Below, piece after piece: positions 27,283 through 39,442 of a DNA stretch of 64,000 bases. The notes beneath the pieces are model-generated. The model saw only the letters and a program-made list of their open reading frames with translations, was not told the origin of the DNA and did no database searches. The stretch covers positions 372,001-436,000 of the forward strand of contig NZ_JABAII010000002.1 of assembly GCF_012641405.1 (NCBI RefSeq), in the 5' to 3' direction. Position 1 is the first letter of the stretch. The number at the start of each line of letters is the position of its first letter. The DNA is from Rhizobium sp. P40RR-XXII (GTDB taxonomy: Bacteria; Pseudomonadota; Alphaproteobacteria; Rhizobiales; Rhizobiaceae). The position numbers and the translations under genes were made by a program.

Positions 27283-27792
27283 TCAAACGTCGGCGGCAAC
27301 CCGCGCGGATACGATCGAATCCGGATCCTTCACCGGCTCGCCGCGCTTGATCTGGTCGACGAATTCCATGCCGGAGATGACCTGACCCCAGACGGAGTAC
27401 TGCTTGTTCAGCCACGGAGCGTCGGCAAAGCAGATGAAGAACTGCGAGTTGGCCGAGTTCGGGTTCTGAGAGCGTGCCATGGAGCAGGTGCCGCGTATAT
27501 GCGAAGTCGCCGAAAATTCCGCCTTCAGATCCGGCTTGGAGGAGCCGCCCATGCCGGCGCGGCCGGGATTGAAGGTTTCGCTACCCTGCTTGCCGAACTG
27601 CACGTCGCCGGTCTGCGCCATGAAGCCATCGATGACGCGATGGAAGACGACGCCGTCATAGGCCTTCTCGCGCGCGAGTTCCTTGACGCGGGCAACATGC
27701 TCGGGAGCGACCTGCGGCAGAAGCTGAATGACAACCTGGCCCTTGGTGGTTTCCAGGATGAGGGTGTTTTCTGGATCCTTGATCTCAGCCAT
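27283..27792 (-). CDS. ppiB: Peptidyl-prolyl cis-trans isomerase, cytoplasmic cyclophilin
   Basis: Cyclophilin of 169 residues without a signal peptide. The active-site set is visible: VVFHRVIDGFMAQTGD (Arg, Phe, Met, Gln), GMGGSSKPDLKAEF, ARSQNPNSANSQFFICF (Gln, Asn, Phe) and LNKQYSVWGQVISGM, in which the usual Trp/His region is NKQYSVWG. It speeds proline isomerisation during folding. It follows the periplasmic cyclophilin gene, from which it is separated by a palindromic repeat. Confidence 0.94.
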   Translation of the reverse strand: MAEIKDPENTLILETTKGQVVIQLLPQVAPEHVARVKELAREKAYDGVVFHRVIDGFMAQTGDVQFGKQGSETFNPGRAGMGGSSKPDLKAEFSATSHIRGTCSMARSQNPNSANSQFFICFADAPWLNKQYSVWGQVISGMEFVDQIKRGEPVKDPDSIVSARVAADV

Positions 27793-27823
27793 GTTCGTTT
27801 CCTCTTCTCTCTTCTTGATTGCA

Positions 27824-27917
27824 CATGATCCCGAAGCAGCATCGTGCCTTCGGGATCATGTCGCTGGTCTCGGCATGATCTTGTCCAAAAACCGCATCGC
27901 ACTTTTTGGGATCATGC
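27824..27917. repeat. Rhizobial-type intergenic palindrome pair
   Basis: Two adjacent palindromes between the cyclophilin genes. The first (27824-27860) has perfect 13-bp arms, CATGATCCCGAAG and CTTCGGGATCATG. The second (27873-27917) has arms GCATGATC plus CCAAAAA and TTTTTGGGATCATGC with a small bulge. The sequence resembles the dispersed GCATGATC-type palindromic elements of Rhizobium and Agrobacterium chromosomes. No open frame covers it. Confidence 0.75.
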
Positions 27918-27925
27918 CTGTGAAA

Positions 27926-28498
27926 TTACTTCTTGGTGACGGTGACCTTGACCATCTTGTCCGGATTGCTCACTTCGCCGTTCTGGCCTTCGCCACGCTT
28001 GATCTTGTCGACAAGCTCCATGCCGGAGACGACCTTGCCGACGACCGTATACTGGCCATTCAGGAAATCGCCATTGGCGAACATGATGAAGAACTGCGAA
28101 TTGGCCGAGTTCGGATCCTGCGCGCGCGCCATGCCGACGGTGCCGCGCTGGAACGGAACCTTGGAGAATTCGGCCGGAAGATTCGGCAGGTCGGAACCGC
28201 CGGTGCCAGCCTTGTTGGGATCATAGCCCTTCGTTGCATTGCCGTACTGGACGTCACCGGTCTGGGCCATGAAACCATCGATGACGCGGTGGAAGACGAC
28301 GTTGTCGTAAGCACCCTTCTTTGCCAGCGCTTCGATCTGCGCGACATGCTTCGGAGCAACTTCGGGCATCAACTGGATAACGACCGGACCGTCCTTGAGC
28401 TGGATCGTCAGGAGATCGGCGGCCGCAGCCGAGATTGCGCTACCTGCGAAGGCGGCAAGGCTCAAAGCGCCTGCCAATGCGATATGAAAGAGTTTCAT
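27926..28498 (-). CDS. Peptidyl-prolyl cis-trans isomerase, periplasmic cyclophilin
   Basis: Cyclophilin of 190 residues with a signal peptide (MKLFHIALAGALSLAAFAGSAISAAAA). The catalytic region VVFHRVIDGFMAQTGDVQYG is nearly identical to its neighbour, and GMARAQDPNSANSQFFIMF and LNGQYTVVGKVVSGM follow. It folds exported proteins. The pair looks like an old duplication with one copy exported and one cytoplasmic. It is 28 bp downstream of coaD. Confidence 0.94.
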   Translation of the reverse strand: MKLFHIALAGALSLAAFAGSAISAAAADLLTIQLKDGPVVIQLMPEVAPKHVAQIEALAKKGAYDNVVFHRVIDGFMAQTGDVQYGNATKGYDPNKAGTGGSDLPNLPAEFSKVPFQRGTVGMARAQDPNSANSQFFIMFANGDFLNGQYTVVGKVVSGMELVDKIKRGEGQNGEVSNPDKMVKVTVTKK

Positions 28499-28526
28499 GG
28501 ATGCTCCGTTCGGAAATGAATTGGGC

Positions 28527-29039
28527 TCAGTTTTTGACGCTGGCCGTATCTTTGAGTTTGTCGGTCAGGGCTTCCAGAACCGCTGACGGCACGAAGGCGC
28601 TGACATCGCCGCCCATGGATGCGATCTGCCGCACCAATGTGGCGGTTATGGGCCGCGAGGCCGTACCTGCCGGCAGAAACAGCGTCTGGATATCCGGCGC
28701 CATCTGCCGGTTCATGCCGGCCATCTGCATTTCATAGTCGAGGTCGGTGCCATCGCGCAGACCGCGCACCAGCAAGGTAGCGCCATGAATGCGGGCGGCA
28801 TCAACGACCAGATTGTCGAAGGCGACGACGGAAATGGCATCCGCCTTCTGCGGCAGAGCCTCGGAGAGCGATCTGCGGATCAGTTCCGCCCGCTCTTCGA
28901 AGGAGAAGAGCGGCTTCTTGCCGGGGTGAACGCCGATCGCGACGATCACATTCGAGGCGACGTTCAACGCCTGCACGAGGACATCCAGATGTCCGTTGGT
29001 CATCGGGTCGAAGGATCCGGGATAAAAGGCTGTCGTCAT
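28527..29039 (-). CDS. coaD: Pantetheine-phosphate adenylyltransferase
   Basis: CoA biosynthesis enzyme of 170 residues, converting 4'-phosphopantetheine to dephospho-CoA. The start at 29039 gives the typical [20 protein letters not shown] with the TxGH nucleotide-binding motif (TNGH). [21 protein letters not shown] and [18 protein letters not shown] are characteristic. A longer frame upstream has no similarity. It heads the leftward group coaD-ppi-ppiB-queA-tgt. Confidence 0.96.
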   Translation of the reverse strand: MTTAFYPGSFDPMTNGHLDVLVQALNVASNVIVAIGVHPGKKPLFSFEERAELIRRSLSEALPQKADAISVVAFDNLVVDAARIHGATLLVRGLRDGTDLDYEMQMAGMNRQMAPDIQTLFLPAGTASRPITATLVRQIASMGGDVSAFVPSAVLEALTDKLKDTASVKN

Positions 29040-29240
29040 ACCAAGCCGGCTCGTTGTTTTGACGCCTTTTGTCATGGATGAGGCCGCATCGCAAGTCATT
29101 TGCAACCCAGGGACCGCCTGTGAATGCCGGATGAATGCGACGTTCAAGCCCGTTTCAGCTCGGCAATGCTTTACTGGCTTCAACATCGAAACGGGCCTGG
29201 TTCACTGGCTCGCTGATCTCCGCCTCAGGGAAATCATGCC

Positions 29241-29465
29241 ATGCTCGTCTTCATCATCGCAGGCGCCATCGTCGGTTCATTTTTCGTCGAATATCTCGTT
29301 CACCTTTTCGCCGACAACTATGAGATCGAATGGGATTCCGCCTTTGAAAACGGCAAAGACATCGATTTTGCCCAAAAAATCGCCACTGCCATGCGCAAAA
29401 CGCATCGCGAATCTGAACGCCAGATGAACACGGCATTCAAGGTCGCTTCAGGCGCGCATTGCTAG
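29241..29465 (+). CDS. Small single-pass membrane protein, unknown
   Basis: Protein of 74 residues. One hydrophobic segment at residues 2-22 (LVFIIAGAIVGSFFVEYLVHL) is followed by an acidic then basic soluble tail (residues 25-70, with KIATAMRKTHRESERQMN). AGGGA lies 9 bases before the ATG. I do not recognise a family. First of three small genes in a row on the plus strand. Confidence 0.65.
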   Translation: MLVFIIAGAIVGSFFVEYLVHLFADNYEIEWDSAFENGKDIDFAQKIATAMRKTHRESERQMNTAFKVASGAHC

Positions 29466-29556
29466 ATAGCCCTCAACATCGGCGGAACCATTTCGGAAAC
29501 GCCGCGTTAACAGTCCGAAACTCAGTTCGCATATTGCGGCAAGAAGGAACAAGAGT

Positions 29557-29715
29557 ATGCCCGACAAGATCACCCTCATTAACGTTGTTTGGATGGCCAT
29601 GATTTCGGGAATGCTCGCGGCAACCGTTGCGCTTTACGATCAGAAACCCGACCAGTCGAAGGTCTACGGTCCCTTTGCTTCGGCTCGTCCCTTCGTTGCC
29701 TCGAGCCAATACTAA
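29557..29715 (+). CDS. Very small membrane protein, unknown
   Basis: Frame of 52 codons starting at ATG 29557 (MPDKITLINVVWMAMISGML) with AAGAAGGA about 13 bases ahead. Residues 7-26 form one membrane segment; the rest is polar and ends with AYFG-like aromatic residues (VASSQY). Not recognised. It lies between two other small genes with the same orientation. Confidence 0.5.
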   Translation: MPDKITLINVVWMAMISGMLAATVALYDQKPDQSKVYGPFASARPFVASSQY

Positions 29716-29755
29716 AGGGATCTGAACGCTAGTTCCACTAAAGGAGGGAGCGATC

Positions 29756-29890
29756 ATGTTCACAATTTTGACGCTGCTTACACTTTTCATCAGCATCATG
29801 TTTATCGTGTCTGTCGCATCCACCATTTCGGCGCTCCATCGCGAGAGCGAAGAGAGCAAGAGACTGCATAAGCGTCACAAGACGCTCTAA
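29756..29890 (+). CDS. Very small membrane protein with charged C-terminus, unknown
   Basis: Frame of 44 codons starting at ATG 29756, with a very strong AAGGAGGG Shine-Dalgarno sequence 7 bases ahead. Residues 2-25 are a hydrophobic segment (FTILTLLTLFISIMFIVSVA). The C-terminal 19 residues are basic and acidic (HRESEESKRLHKRHKTL). A strong terminator begins 52 bp behind the stop. Ribosome-binding site and terminator together make this the best supported of the two short ones. Confidence 0.6.
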   Translation: MFTILTLLTLFISIMFIVSVASTISALHRESEESKRLHKRHKTL

Positions 29891-29941
29891 TTCCGCGTAC
29901 CGAGCATCCTCTCCCCGCCAGATGCTCGGATGGACCATGAA

Positions 29942-29973
29942 CCGGACGCTACCCCGCCAGCGTCCGGTTTTTT
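29942..29973 (+). terminator. Rho-independent terminator
   Basis: CCGGACGCT and AGCGTCCGG make a perfect 9-bp stem with an 8-base loop, followed by TTTTTT. It closes the small-gene group on the plus strand. Confidence 0.92.
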
Positions 29974-30092
29974 ATTGCCGATACACCTGCCCTCGCATCC
30001 TGCCGCCACTCTGCAAGCGCCTGATCTTGCAACAAGAAGCGCGGCAATCGCTACAATCGTGCCATGATCGGTCAGTTCATCAGGGGAGCGAC

Positions 30093-30983
30093 ATGCGCAT
30101 TGTTCTGACAGGCAGTTCAGGCCGGCTTGGCCGGGCGATCTTCAATGCGCTGGCGACAAAACACTCGATCGTAGGGATCGACCGTTCACCGTTTTTGACG
30201 ACACATCTCGTTGGCGATTTTACCGATGCGATGCTGCTGCGCCAGGCGCTGAAGGAGGCGGACGCGATTATCCATTGCGCGGCCCTGCACGCTCCACATG
30301 TCGGCACGATCTCCGATGACGAGTTTCGCCGCATCAATGTGGAAGGAACGCGCTTCCTGGCGGAAGCATCCTTGGCAGCCGGCGTCAAACGAGTGGTGTT
30401 TACCAGCACGACTGCGCTCTATGGCCACGCAGCCGCTCCCGGCCGATGCACATGGATCGACGAAGACACGGCGCCACAACCGAAAAGCATCTATCACCGC
30501 ACGAAACTGGAAGCCGAACGAGTTTTGGCCGATATGGCCGGCCCGGATTTGCAGGTGCGCGTTTTACGCATGTCTCGGAGCTTTCCGGAACCAGCCAATG
30601 TAATAGCCGTCTACCGGCTGCATCGTGGCGTCGATATCCGGGATGTGGCGGATGCCCATGTCGCGGCGCTGACGAATGGCGGCAGGGATTTTCAACGGCA
30701 TATCATTTCCGCCGGCACGCTGTTCAAGCCGGAAGATTGTGAAGCGCTCGCCGCCGATGCAGCTTCCGTCATCCAATTGCGCGCTCCGGGTCTTGCCGCA
30801 AAATTTGCGCAACGAAACTGGCCGCTGCCGCAAAGCATCGATCGCGTCTATGCCGCGAAATCCGCGGGCACGGTCCTCGGATGGCATTTCCGTTTCGGCT
30901 ATGACGAGGTTCTCGCACAGCTGGATCGGGAAAGCCTGGAAGTTCTGCCGCCCCTCTCCCAAAACAATAAACAATCCGAATAG
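30093..30983 (+). CDS. NAD(P)-dependent epimerase/dehydratase (SDR family)
   Basis: Extended short-chain dehydrogenase of 296 residues. The start at 30093 gives the Rossmann signature at the N-terminus (MRIVLTGSSGRLGRAI, GxxGxxG) with AGGGGA 8 bases upstream; the longer frame is not supported. The catalytic YxxxK is present in SIYHRTKLEAE, after a Thr-rich TSTTALYG. It probably modifies a nucleotide sugar or similar; the substrate is unknown. Confidence 0.88.
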   Translation: MRIVLTGSSGRLGRAIFNALATKHSIVGIDRSPFLTTHLVGDFTDAMLLRQALKEADAIIHCAALHAPHVGTISDDEFRRINVEGTRFLAEASLAAGVKRVVFTSTTALYGHAAAPGRCTWIDEDTAPQPKSIYHRTKLEAERVLADMAGPDLQVRVLRMSRSFPEPANVIAVYRLHRGVDIRDVADAHVAALTNGGRDFQRHIISAGTLFKPEDCEALAADAASVIQLRAPGLAAKFAQRNWPLPQSIDRVYAAKSAGTVLGWHFRFGYDEVLAQLDRESLEVLPPLSQNNKQSE

Positions 30984-31022
30984 ATCCTATTGCGATCTTC
31001 CGCCAAGCAAGCTTACGCTCCA

Positions 31023-31061
31023 AAAATAATCGCATGAGCCTGTTGCCAAGCTCATGCGATT
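31023..31061 (-). terminator. Rho-independent terminator of gyrA
   Basis: Arms AATCGCATGAGC and GCTCATGCGATT are perfect over 12 bp with a 10-base loop. Read leftward the stem is followed by ATTTTTGG, so it ends gyrA transcripts. It may act in both directions for the epimerase gene. Confidence 0.8.
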
Positions 31062-31125
31062 GAAAAACTTCCATTTCAAGCAGATCGGTCAGCCTACAGC
31101 TTTCCGACCGGGTTGCAGCGCAGTC

Positions 31126-33921
<2,796 letters not shown>

Positions 33922-34145
33922 AACAGATCACGATCTCTTTTAGAATCACTGCGAAATTTATAGCCGAAAGGCCTGGCGAGCGCCAATTTTGGCCGGTGTT
34001 TTTGAACAGGTTTTGCCCCTTTAAGCCATGGAATCGAACATTTCCATGGCGAAACCCGCCGACACCGGCGCATGGCCCTTTGCGAAAGCCCATTCCTCGC
34101 ATAACAATGTCCGATAACAACGATAGAACAAGCTCCGGGGACTAT

Positions 34146-34778
34146 ATGGCGAGCGCGGATACGCTGATCAATGCCTTCACGACTCTGCTTGTCACTGTCG
34201 ATCCGCCTGGGCTCGCGCCGCTCTTCATCGGACTTACGGCGGGCATGAACCGCTCCGAGCGCAAGCAGGTGGCGCTTCGCGGCTCGCTGATCGCCTTCTT
34301 CATTCTGGCAGCCTTCGCCCTGTTCGGAGCAAGCGTCCTCGGCGTGCTCGGCATTTCGATCGGCGCCTTCCGCATCGCCGGCGGCCTGCTGCTCTTCTGG
34401 ATCGCCTTCGAGATGGTGTTCGAGCGGCGGCAGGACAGGAAAGAGAAAACGACGGAAGTTGCTATCACCAAGGATCATATCCGCAATATCGCAGTTTTTC
34501 CCCTCGCCCTGCCTCTGATTGCCGGTCCGGGTGCGATCTCGGCCACGATCCTGCTCGCAGGCTCCCTGCAGACGATGCTGGACCGGGCACAGCTGATCGG
34601 CGTCATTGCCGCCAATCTCTGCCTGGTCTTTGCCGCATTGGCCATTTCCGACAGGCTGGACCGCATGCTCGGCGCGACTGGCCGCGCCATCCTGACCCGC
34701 CTGCTCGGCGTCATCTTGGCGGCGCTTGCCGCACAATTCGTCGTTGACGGCGCTCGGGCGGCACTGACCCTTTCATAA
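34146..34778 (+). CDS. MarC family integral membrane protein
   Basis: Membrane protein of 210 residues with about six hydrophobic segments. The start at 34146 (MASADTLINAFTTLLVTVDP) has GGGGA close ahead; ATG 34107 would add 13 polar residues. The family signature TTLLVTVDPPGLAPLFIGLT and PLALPLIAGPGAISATILL is clear. MarC was once thought to export drugs; its true function is unknown. Confidence 0.86.
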   Translation: MASADTLINAFTTLLVTVDPPGLAPLFIGLTAGMNRSERKQVALRGSLIAFFILAAFALFGASVLGVLGISIGAFRIAGGLLLFWIAFEMVFERRQDRKEKTTEVAITKDHIRNIAVFPLALPLIAGPGAISATILLAGSLQTMLDRAQLIGVIAANLCLVFAALAISDRLDRMLGATGRAILTRLLGVILAALAAQFVVDGARAALTLS

Positions 34779-34796
34779 AGCCGGCCCCCTTCCATG

Positions 34797-34825
34797 AAAA
34801 AAGCCCACCAAGAAGGCGGGCCTTT
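34797..34825 (-). terminator. Terminator of ssb
   Basis: Read leftward, AAAGGCCCGCC pairs through a G-U wobble with GGTGGGC, followed by a run of six T. It lies between the convergent ssb and marC genes and may act both ways. Confidence 0.75.
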
Positions 34826-34850
34826 CAAAATCCGATTGCGTAGGCCGGCC

Positions 34851-35408
34851 TCAGAACGGGATGTCATCATCCAGATCGCGCGAGAAATTACCGCCGCCGC
34901 CCTGGTTACTACCACCACGACTGCCACCACCGCCGCCGCGAGAGGAGCCCTGCGAAGAAGGCTGGCCATAATCGTCACCGCCGCCGTAATCGCCACCGCC
35001 AAAGTCACCGCCGCCGCGTCCGCCACGGCTGCCGCCTTCCGAGCCGCCGCCTTCACCACGGCCATCGAGCATCGTCAGGGTCGAATTGAAGCCCTGCAGC
35101 ACGATTTCGGTCGAGTATTTATCCTGGCCGTTCTGATCCTGCCACTTGCGGGTTTGCAGCGCGCCTTCGATATAGACCTTGGCGCCCTTCTTCAAATACT
35201 GTTCCGCGACCTTGCAGAGGCCTTCATTGAAGATGACGACGCGGTGCCATTCCGTCTTTTCCTTGCGCTCGCCGGAATTGCGGTCGCGCCAGGTTTCCGA
35301 CGTGGCGATGTTGAGGTTGGCGATCGGGCGACCGTCCTGCGTGCGGCGGATTTCCGGGTCAGCCCCGAGATTTCCAATTAGAATTACCTTGTTCACACTA
35401 CCGGCCAT
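34851..35408 (-). CDS. ssb: Single-stranded DNA-binding protein
   Basis: SSB of 185 residues. The start at 35408 ([21 protein letters not shown]) is the family start; eight extra codons upstream are not. An N-terminal OB fold (about residues 1-115) is followed by a glycine-rich, low-complexity linker with repeated GGG/GGD, and the acidic tip DDDIPF that recruits partner proteins. ssb is divergent from uvrA, and a LexA box lies between them, so SOS control of both is likely. Confidence 0.97.
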   Translation of the reverse strand: MAGSVNKVILIGNLGADPEIRRTQDGRPIANLNIATSETWRDRNSGERKEKTEWHRVVIFNEGLCKVAEQYLKKGAKVYIEGALQTRKWQDQNGQDKYSTEIVLQGFNSTLTMLDGRGEGGGSEGGSRGGRGGGDFGGGDYGGGDDYGQPSSQGSSRGGGGGSRGGSNQGGGGNFSRDLDDDIPF

Positions 35409-35543
35409 GATACCACCCTGCTTGCCGCCCATCGACGGCTTTGAAATTCTATCCGAGCACCTTAACCCATAGCAGGCGTCAGGTGCTATTTATGCGGCCT
35501 TCCCAGCTCGGTTCATCCACAAAGAATTCGCCGCAATAATTTT

Positions 35544-35558
35544 GTTCTTTATTTGTTC
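35544..35558. promoter_or_regulatory. LexA (SOS) box, GTTC-N7-GTTC
   Basis: GTTCTTTATTTGTTC is an exact match to the alphaproteobacterial LexA operator GTTC-N7-GTTC. It sits between ssb (135 bp away) and uvrA (120 bp away), which point apart. In alphaproteobacteria uvrA and ssb are known members of the LexA regulon. Confidence 0.88.
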
Positions 35559-35678
35559 TAATTTGTCTCTATGATCTTGTCAACGGAATCGAAAACCCGG
35601 CTCCACCCTTCATTTCAGCCTCGACTCGCGGGCTGACATCACTAAATAAAGGCAGACTCCAAAGGACCTGCATCGACG

Positions 35679-38600
35679 ATGAGCGAACTGAAGACTATTT
35701 CCATACGTGGTGCGCGCGAGCACAATCTCAAGGGCATCGATCTCGACCTGCCCCGCAACAAGCTGATCGTCATGACCGGCCTTTCCGGCTCCGGCAAGTC
35801 GTCGCTTGCCTTCGATACCATCTATGCCGAGGGACAGCGCCGTTATGTCGAAAGCCTTTCGGCTTATGCGCGCCAGTTCCTCGAAATGATGCAGAAGCCG
35901 GATGTCGATCAGATCGACGGCCTCTCGCCAGCAATTTCGATCGAGCAGAAGACCACGTCGCGCAATCCGCGCTCGACGGTCGGCACGGTCACCGAGATCT
36001 ATGACTATATGCGTCTGCTGTTTGCCAGGGTCGGCGTTCCCTATTCGCCCGTGACGGGCCTGCCGATCGAGAGCCAGACGGTCAGCCAGATGGTAGACCG
36101 CGTACTCGCCTATGAGGAAGGGACCAGGCTCTACATTCTGGCGCCGCTCGTGCGTGGGCGTAAGGGCGAATACAAGAAGGAACTGGCGGAGCTCATGAAA
36201 AAGGGCTTCCAGCGCGTCAAGGTCGACGGCCAGTTCTATGAAATCGCCGATGTGCCGGTGCTCGACAAGAAATACAAGCACGACATCGACGTGGTCGTCG
36301 ACCGTATCGTTGTCCGGCCCGATATGGCGGCTCGACTGGCCGACAGCTTCGAGACCTCTTTGCGGCTCGCCGACGGCCTCGCGGTTGCGGAATTCGCCGA
36401 CAAGCCGTTGCCGCCGGAGGAAACCGCCGCCGGCGGTTCGGCCAACAAGTCGCTGAACGAGACGCACGAGCGCGTATTGTTCTCGGAGAAATTCGCCTGC
36501 CCGGTTTCCGGCTTCACCATTCCGGAGATCGAGCCGCGCTTGTTCTCGTTCAACAATCCCTTCGGTGCCTGCCCATCCTGCGACGGCCTCGGCTCGCAGC
36601 AGAAGATCGATCCGGAACTGATCGTGCCGGAGCCGGAACGCACGCTTCGCGACGGCGCCGTCGCTCCCTGGGCCAAGTCGACTTCGCCCTATTACAACCA
36701 GACGCTGGAAGCGCTCGGCAAGCATTACGGCTTCAAGCTCGGCAATCGGTGGAACGAGCTGTCCGATAAAGCCAAGGACGTGATCCTGAACGGCACGGAA
36801 GACAAGATCGAATTCCATTATGCCGATGGCGCGCGCTCCTACACCACGCACAAGAATTTCGAAGGCATCGTGCCGAACCTAGCGCGGCGCTGGAAGGAAA
36901 CGGATTCCGCCTGGGCGCGCGAGGAAATCGAACGCTTCATGTCGGCCGCCCCCTGCCCGGCCTGCAACGGTTATCGCCTGAAGCCGGAGGCTCTGGCGGT
37001 CAAGATCAACAAGCTGCACATCAGCCAGGTCGCGGAAATGTCCATCCGCATCGCCCGCGACTGGTTCGAGGCGTTGCCGGAGACCTTTACCGACAAGCAG
37101 AACGAGATTGCGGTCCGCATCCTCAAGGAAATCCGTGATCGCCTGCGCTTCCTCAACGATGTCGGCCTTGAATATCTCAGCCTGTCGCGCAATTCAGGCA
37201 CGCTTTCGGGCGGCGAGAGCCAGCGCATCCGGCTGGCATCGCAGATCGGCTCGGGGCTGACGGGCGTTCTCTACGTTCTCGACGAGCCATCCATCGGCCT
37301 GCATCAGCGCGACAATGCCCGTCTTCTGGAGACGCTGAAGCACCTGCGGGACATCGGCAACACCGTCATCGTCGTCGAACATGACGAGGATGCGATCCTG
37401 ACGGCCGATGATGTCGTCGATATCGGTCCAGCGGCGGGCGTGCATGGCGGCCAGGTGGTGGCGCATGGCACGCCGCAGGATATCATGGCGAACCCGAAGT
37501 CACTGACCGGTAAATATCTCTCCGGCGAACTTGGGGTGCCGGTTCCGGACGAGCGCCGCAAACCCAAGAAGGGCAAGGAAATCAAGGTCGTCGGCGCAAG
37601 GGGCAATAACCTCAAGAATGTCACGGCTTCTATCCCGCTCGGCGTTTTCACGGCCGTTACGGGCGTTTCCGGCGGCGGCAAGTCCACCTTCCTGATCGAG
37701 ACGCTTTACAAGTCGGCTGCGCGGCGCGTTATGGGCGCCCGCGAAATCCCGGCCGATCACGACCGCATCGACGGTTTCGAGCATATCGACAAGGTGATCG
37801 ACATCGATCAGTCGCCGATCGGTCGCACCCCGCGCTCGAACCCGGCGACCTATACCGGCGCCTTCACGCCGATCCGCGACTGGTTTGCCGGATTGCCGGA
37901 AGCCAAGGCGCGCGGCTATCAGCCTGGCCGCTTCTCCTTCAACGTCAAGGGCGGCCGCTGCGAGGCTTGCCAGGGCGACGGCGTCATCAAGATCGAGATG
38001 CACTTCCTGCCCGATGTCTACGTCACCTGCGACGTCTGCCATGGCAAGCGCTACAATCGCGAAACCCTCGACGTCACCTTCAAGACCAAGTCGATCGCCG
38101 ATGTGCTTGACATGACGGTCGAGGAAGGCGTCGACTTCTTCGCGGCCGTCCCCGCCGTGCGCGACAAGCTGCAGAGCCTCAAGGATGTCGGCCTCGGCTA
38201 TATCAAAGTGGGACAGCAGGCCAATACGCTTTCGGGTGGCGAGGCGCAGCGCGTCAAGCTAGCCAAGGAATTGTCGAAGCGATCGACGGGCCGCACGCTC
38301 TACATTCTCGATGAACCGACCACCGGGCTGCATTTCCACGATGTCGCCAAGCTTCTGGAAATGCTGCACGAGCTGGTCAACCAGGGCAATTCGGTCGTGG
38401 TCATCGAGCACAATCTCGAAGTCATCAAGACGGCCGACTGGATCCTTGATTTCGGTCCGGAAGGCGGCGATGGCGGCGGCGAGATCGTTGCTGTGGGAAC
38501 GCCGGAAGCGATCGTCAACGAAAAGCGCTCCTATACGGGGCAGTTCCTGAAGGAGCTGCTGGAGAGACGTCCGATGAAGAAGGTTGCGGCAGCGGAGTGA
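35679..38600 (+). CDS. uvrA: UvrABC excision nuclease subunit A
   Basis: Damage-sensing ATPase of nucleotide excision repair, 973 residues. Two ABC modules: Walker [10 protein letters not shown] (residues 34-42) and GVSGGGKST (about 662-670), with signatures [16 protein letters not shown] and [15 protein letters not shown]. The zinc modules appear as [16 protein letters not shown] and [11 protein letters not shown]...[10 protein letters not shown]. It works with UvrB. Control by LexA is likely from the upstream box. Confidence 0.98.
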   Translation: MSELKTISIRGAREHNLKGIDLDLPRNKLIVMTGLSGSGKSSLAFDTIYAEGQRRYVESLSAYARQFLEMMQKPDVDQIDGLSPAISIEQKTTSRNPRSTVGTVTEIYDYMRLLFARVGVPYSPVTGLPIESQTVSQMVDRVLAYEEGTRLYILAPLVRGRKGEYKKELAELMKKGFQRVKVDGQFYEIADVPVLDKKYKHDIDVVVDRIVVRPDMAARLADSFETSLRLADGLAVAEFADKPLPPEETAAGGSANKSLNETHERVLFSEKFACPVSGFTIPEIEPRLFSFNNPFGACPSCDGLGSQQKIDPELIVPEPERTLRDGAVAPWAKSTSPYYNQTLEALGKHYGFKLGNRWNELSDKAKDVILNGTEDKIEFHYADGARSYTTHKNFEGIVPNLARRWKETDSAWAREEIERFMSAAPCPACNGYRLKPEALAVKINKLHISQVAEMSIRIARDWFEALPETFTDKQNEIAVRILKEIRDRLRFLNDVGLEYLSLSRNSGTLSGGESQRIRLASQIGSGLTGVLYVLDEPSIGLHQRDNARLLETLKHLRDIGNTVIVVEHDEDAILTADDVVDIGPAAGVHGGQVVAHGTPQDIMANPKSLTGKYLSGELGVPVPDERRKPKKGKEIKVVGARGNNLKNVTASIPLGVFTAVTGVSGGGKSTFLIETLYKSAARRVMGAREIPADHDRIDGFEHIDKVIDIDQSPIGRTPRSNPATYTGAFTPIRDWFAGLPEAKARGYQPGRFSFNVKGGRCEACQGDGVIKIEMHFLPDVYVTCDVCHGKRYNRETLDVTFKTKSIADVLDMTVEEGVDFFAAVPAVRDKLQSLKDVGLGYIKVGQQANTLSGGEAQRVKLAKELSKRSTGRTLYILDEPTTGLHFHDVAKLLEMLHELVNQGNSVVVIEHNLEVIKTADWILDFGPEGGDGGGEIVAVGTPEAIVNEKRSYTGQFLKELLERRPMKKVAAAE

Positions 38601-38632
38601 ATTCACCCGACTGAACGTCCAAGGAGGAGAGA

Positions 38633-39439
38633 ATGACCAAAGCGGGCGAAATCCGCATAGGCATTGGCGGCTGGACTTTCGAACCATGGCGCGGGACCTT
38701 TTATCCCGATACGCTGAAGCAGAAGGACGAGCTGAACTACGCCAGCCGCCAGCTGAAGGTGATCGAGGTCAACGGCACCTATTACAGCACACAAAAGCCC
38801 GAGGTCTTCGCCAGATGGGCGGCGGATGTTCCCGATGGCTTTATCTTTTCCCTGAAGGCAACCCGCTTCGTGACCAACCGTCGCGTGCTTGCCGAAGCGG
38901 GCGAGTCGATGCAGCGTTTCCTGGAATCCGGCATCAGCGAGCTCGGCGATCATCTGGGGCCGCTGCTTTGGCAATTCGCGCCGACGAAGAAATTCGACCC
39001 GGATGATTTCGAGGCTTTTCTGAAGCTGCTGCCATCGAAGCAGGATGGTCTTGGGCTGAAGCATGTCGTCGAAGTCCGGCACGATTCCTTCAAGGTGCCT
39101 GACTTCATCGCCCTGCTTGAGAAATATAATGTGGCGCCTGTTTGCGCCGAGCATTTCGACTATCCGATGATCGCCGATGTTACGGCGGATTTCGTCTATG
39201 CCCGCCTGCAGAAGGGATCGGACGATATCAAGACCTGCTATCCGCCGAAGGATTTGAAAACCTGGGCCGATCGCCTGAAAACCTGGGCCGAGGGAAAGGT
39301 GCCGGACGATCTGCCGCTGATCGATGCAAAACGCAAAGTCAAAGCCGAGCCGCGCGATGTCTTTGCCTTCATGATCCATGAGGGCAAGGTGAATGCGCCT
39401 CCAGGCGCAATTGCATTGCAGGAAGAAGTCGCGAAATAG
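38633..39439 (+). CDS. DUF72 domain-containing protein (YecE-like)
   Basis: TIM-barrel-like protein of 268 residues. The DUF72 pattern is visible: IGIGGWTFEPWRGTFYP, VIEVNGTYYSTQKPEVFARWAADVPDGFIFSLKATRF, and LLWQFAPTKKFD. GGAGGAG lies 5 bases before the ATG. It follows uvrA by 32 bp. The function of the family is unknown; co-transcription with uvrA could mean a place in the DNA-damage response, but that is speculative. Confidence 0.9.
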   Translation: MTKAGEIRIGIGGWTFEPWRGTFYPDTLKQKDELNYASRQLKVIEVNGTYYSTQKPEVFARWAADVPDGFIFSLKATRFVTNRRVLAEAGESMQRFLESGISELGDHLGPLLWQFAPTKKFDPDDFEAFLKLLPSKQDGLGLKHVVEVRHDSFKVPDFIALLEKYNVAPVCAEHFDYPMIADVTADFVYARLQKGSDDIKTCYPPKDLKTWADRLKTWAEGKVPDDLPLIDAKRKVKAEPRDVFAFMIHEGKVNAPPGAIALQEEVAK

Positions 39440-39442
39440 CTC

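Noticed and set aside
29148..29196. Inverted repeat GCCCGTTTC / GAAACGGGC ahead of the small-protein cluster
   Set aside because: The 31-base loop and lack of a U-tract or symmetric placement make a terminator or operator unconvincing; kept only as a note.
34851..35080. Repetitive GGT/GGC-rich stretch inside ssb, looking like a tandem repeat
   Set aside because: It encodes the glycine-rich linker normal for SSB proteins and is in frame, so it needs no other explanation.
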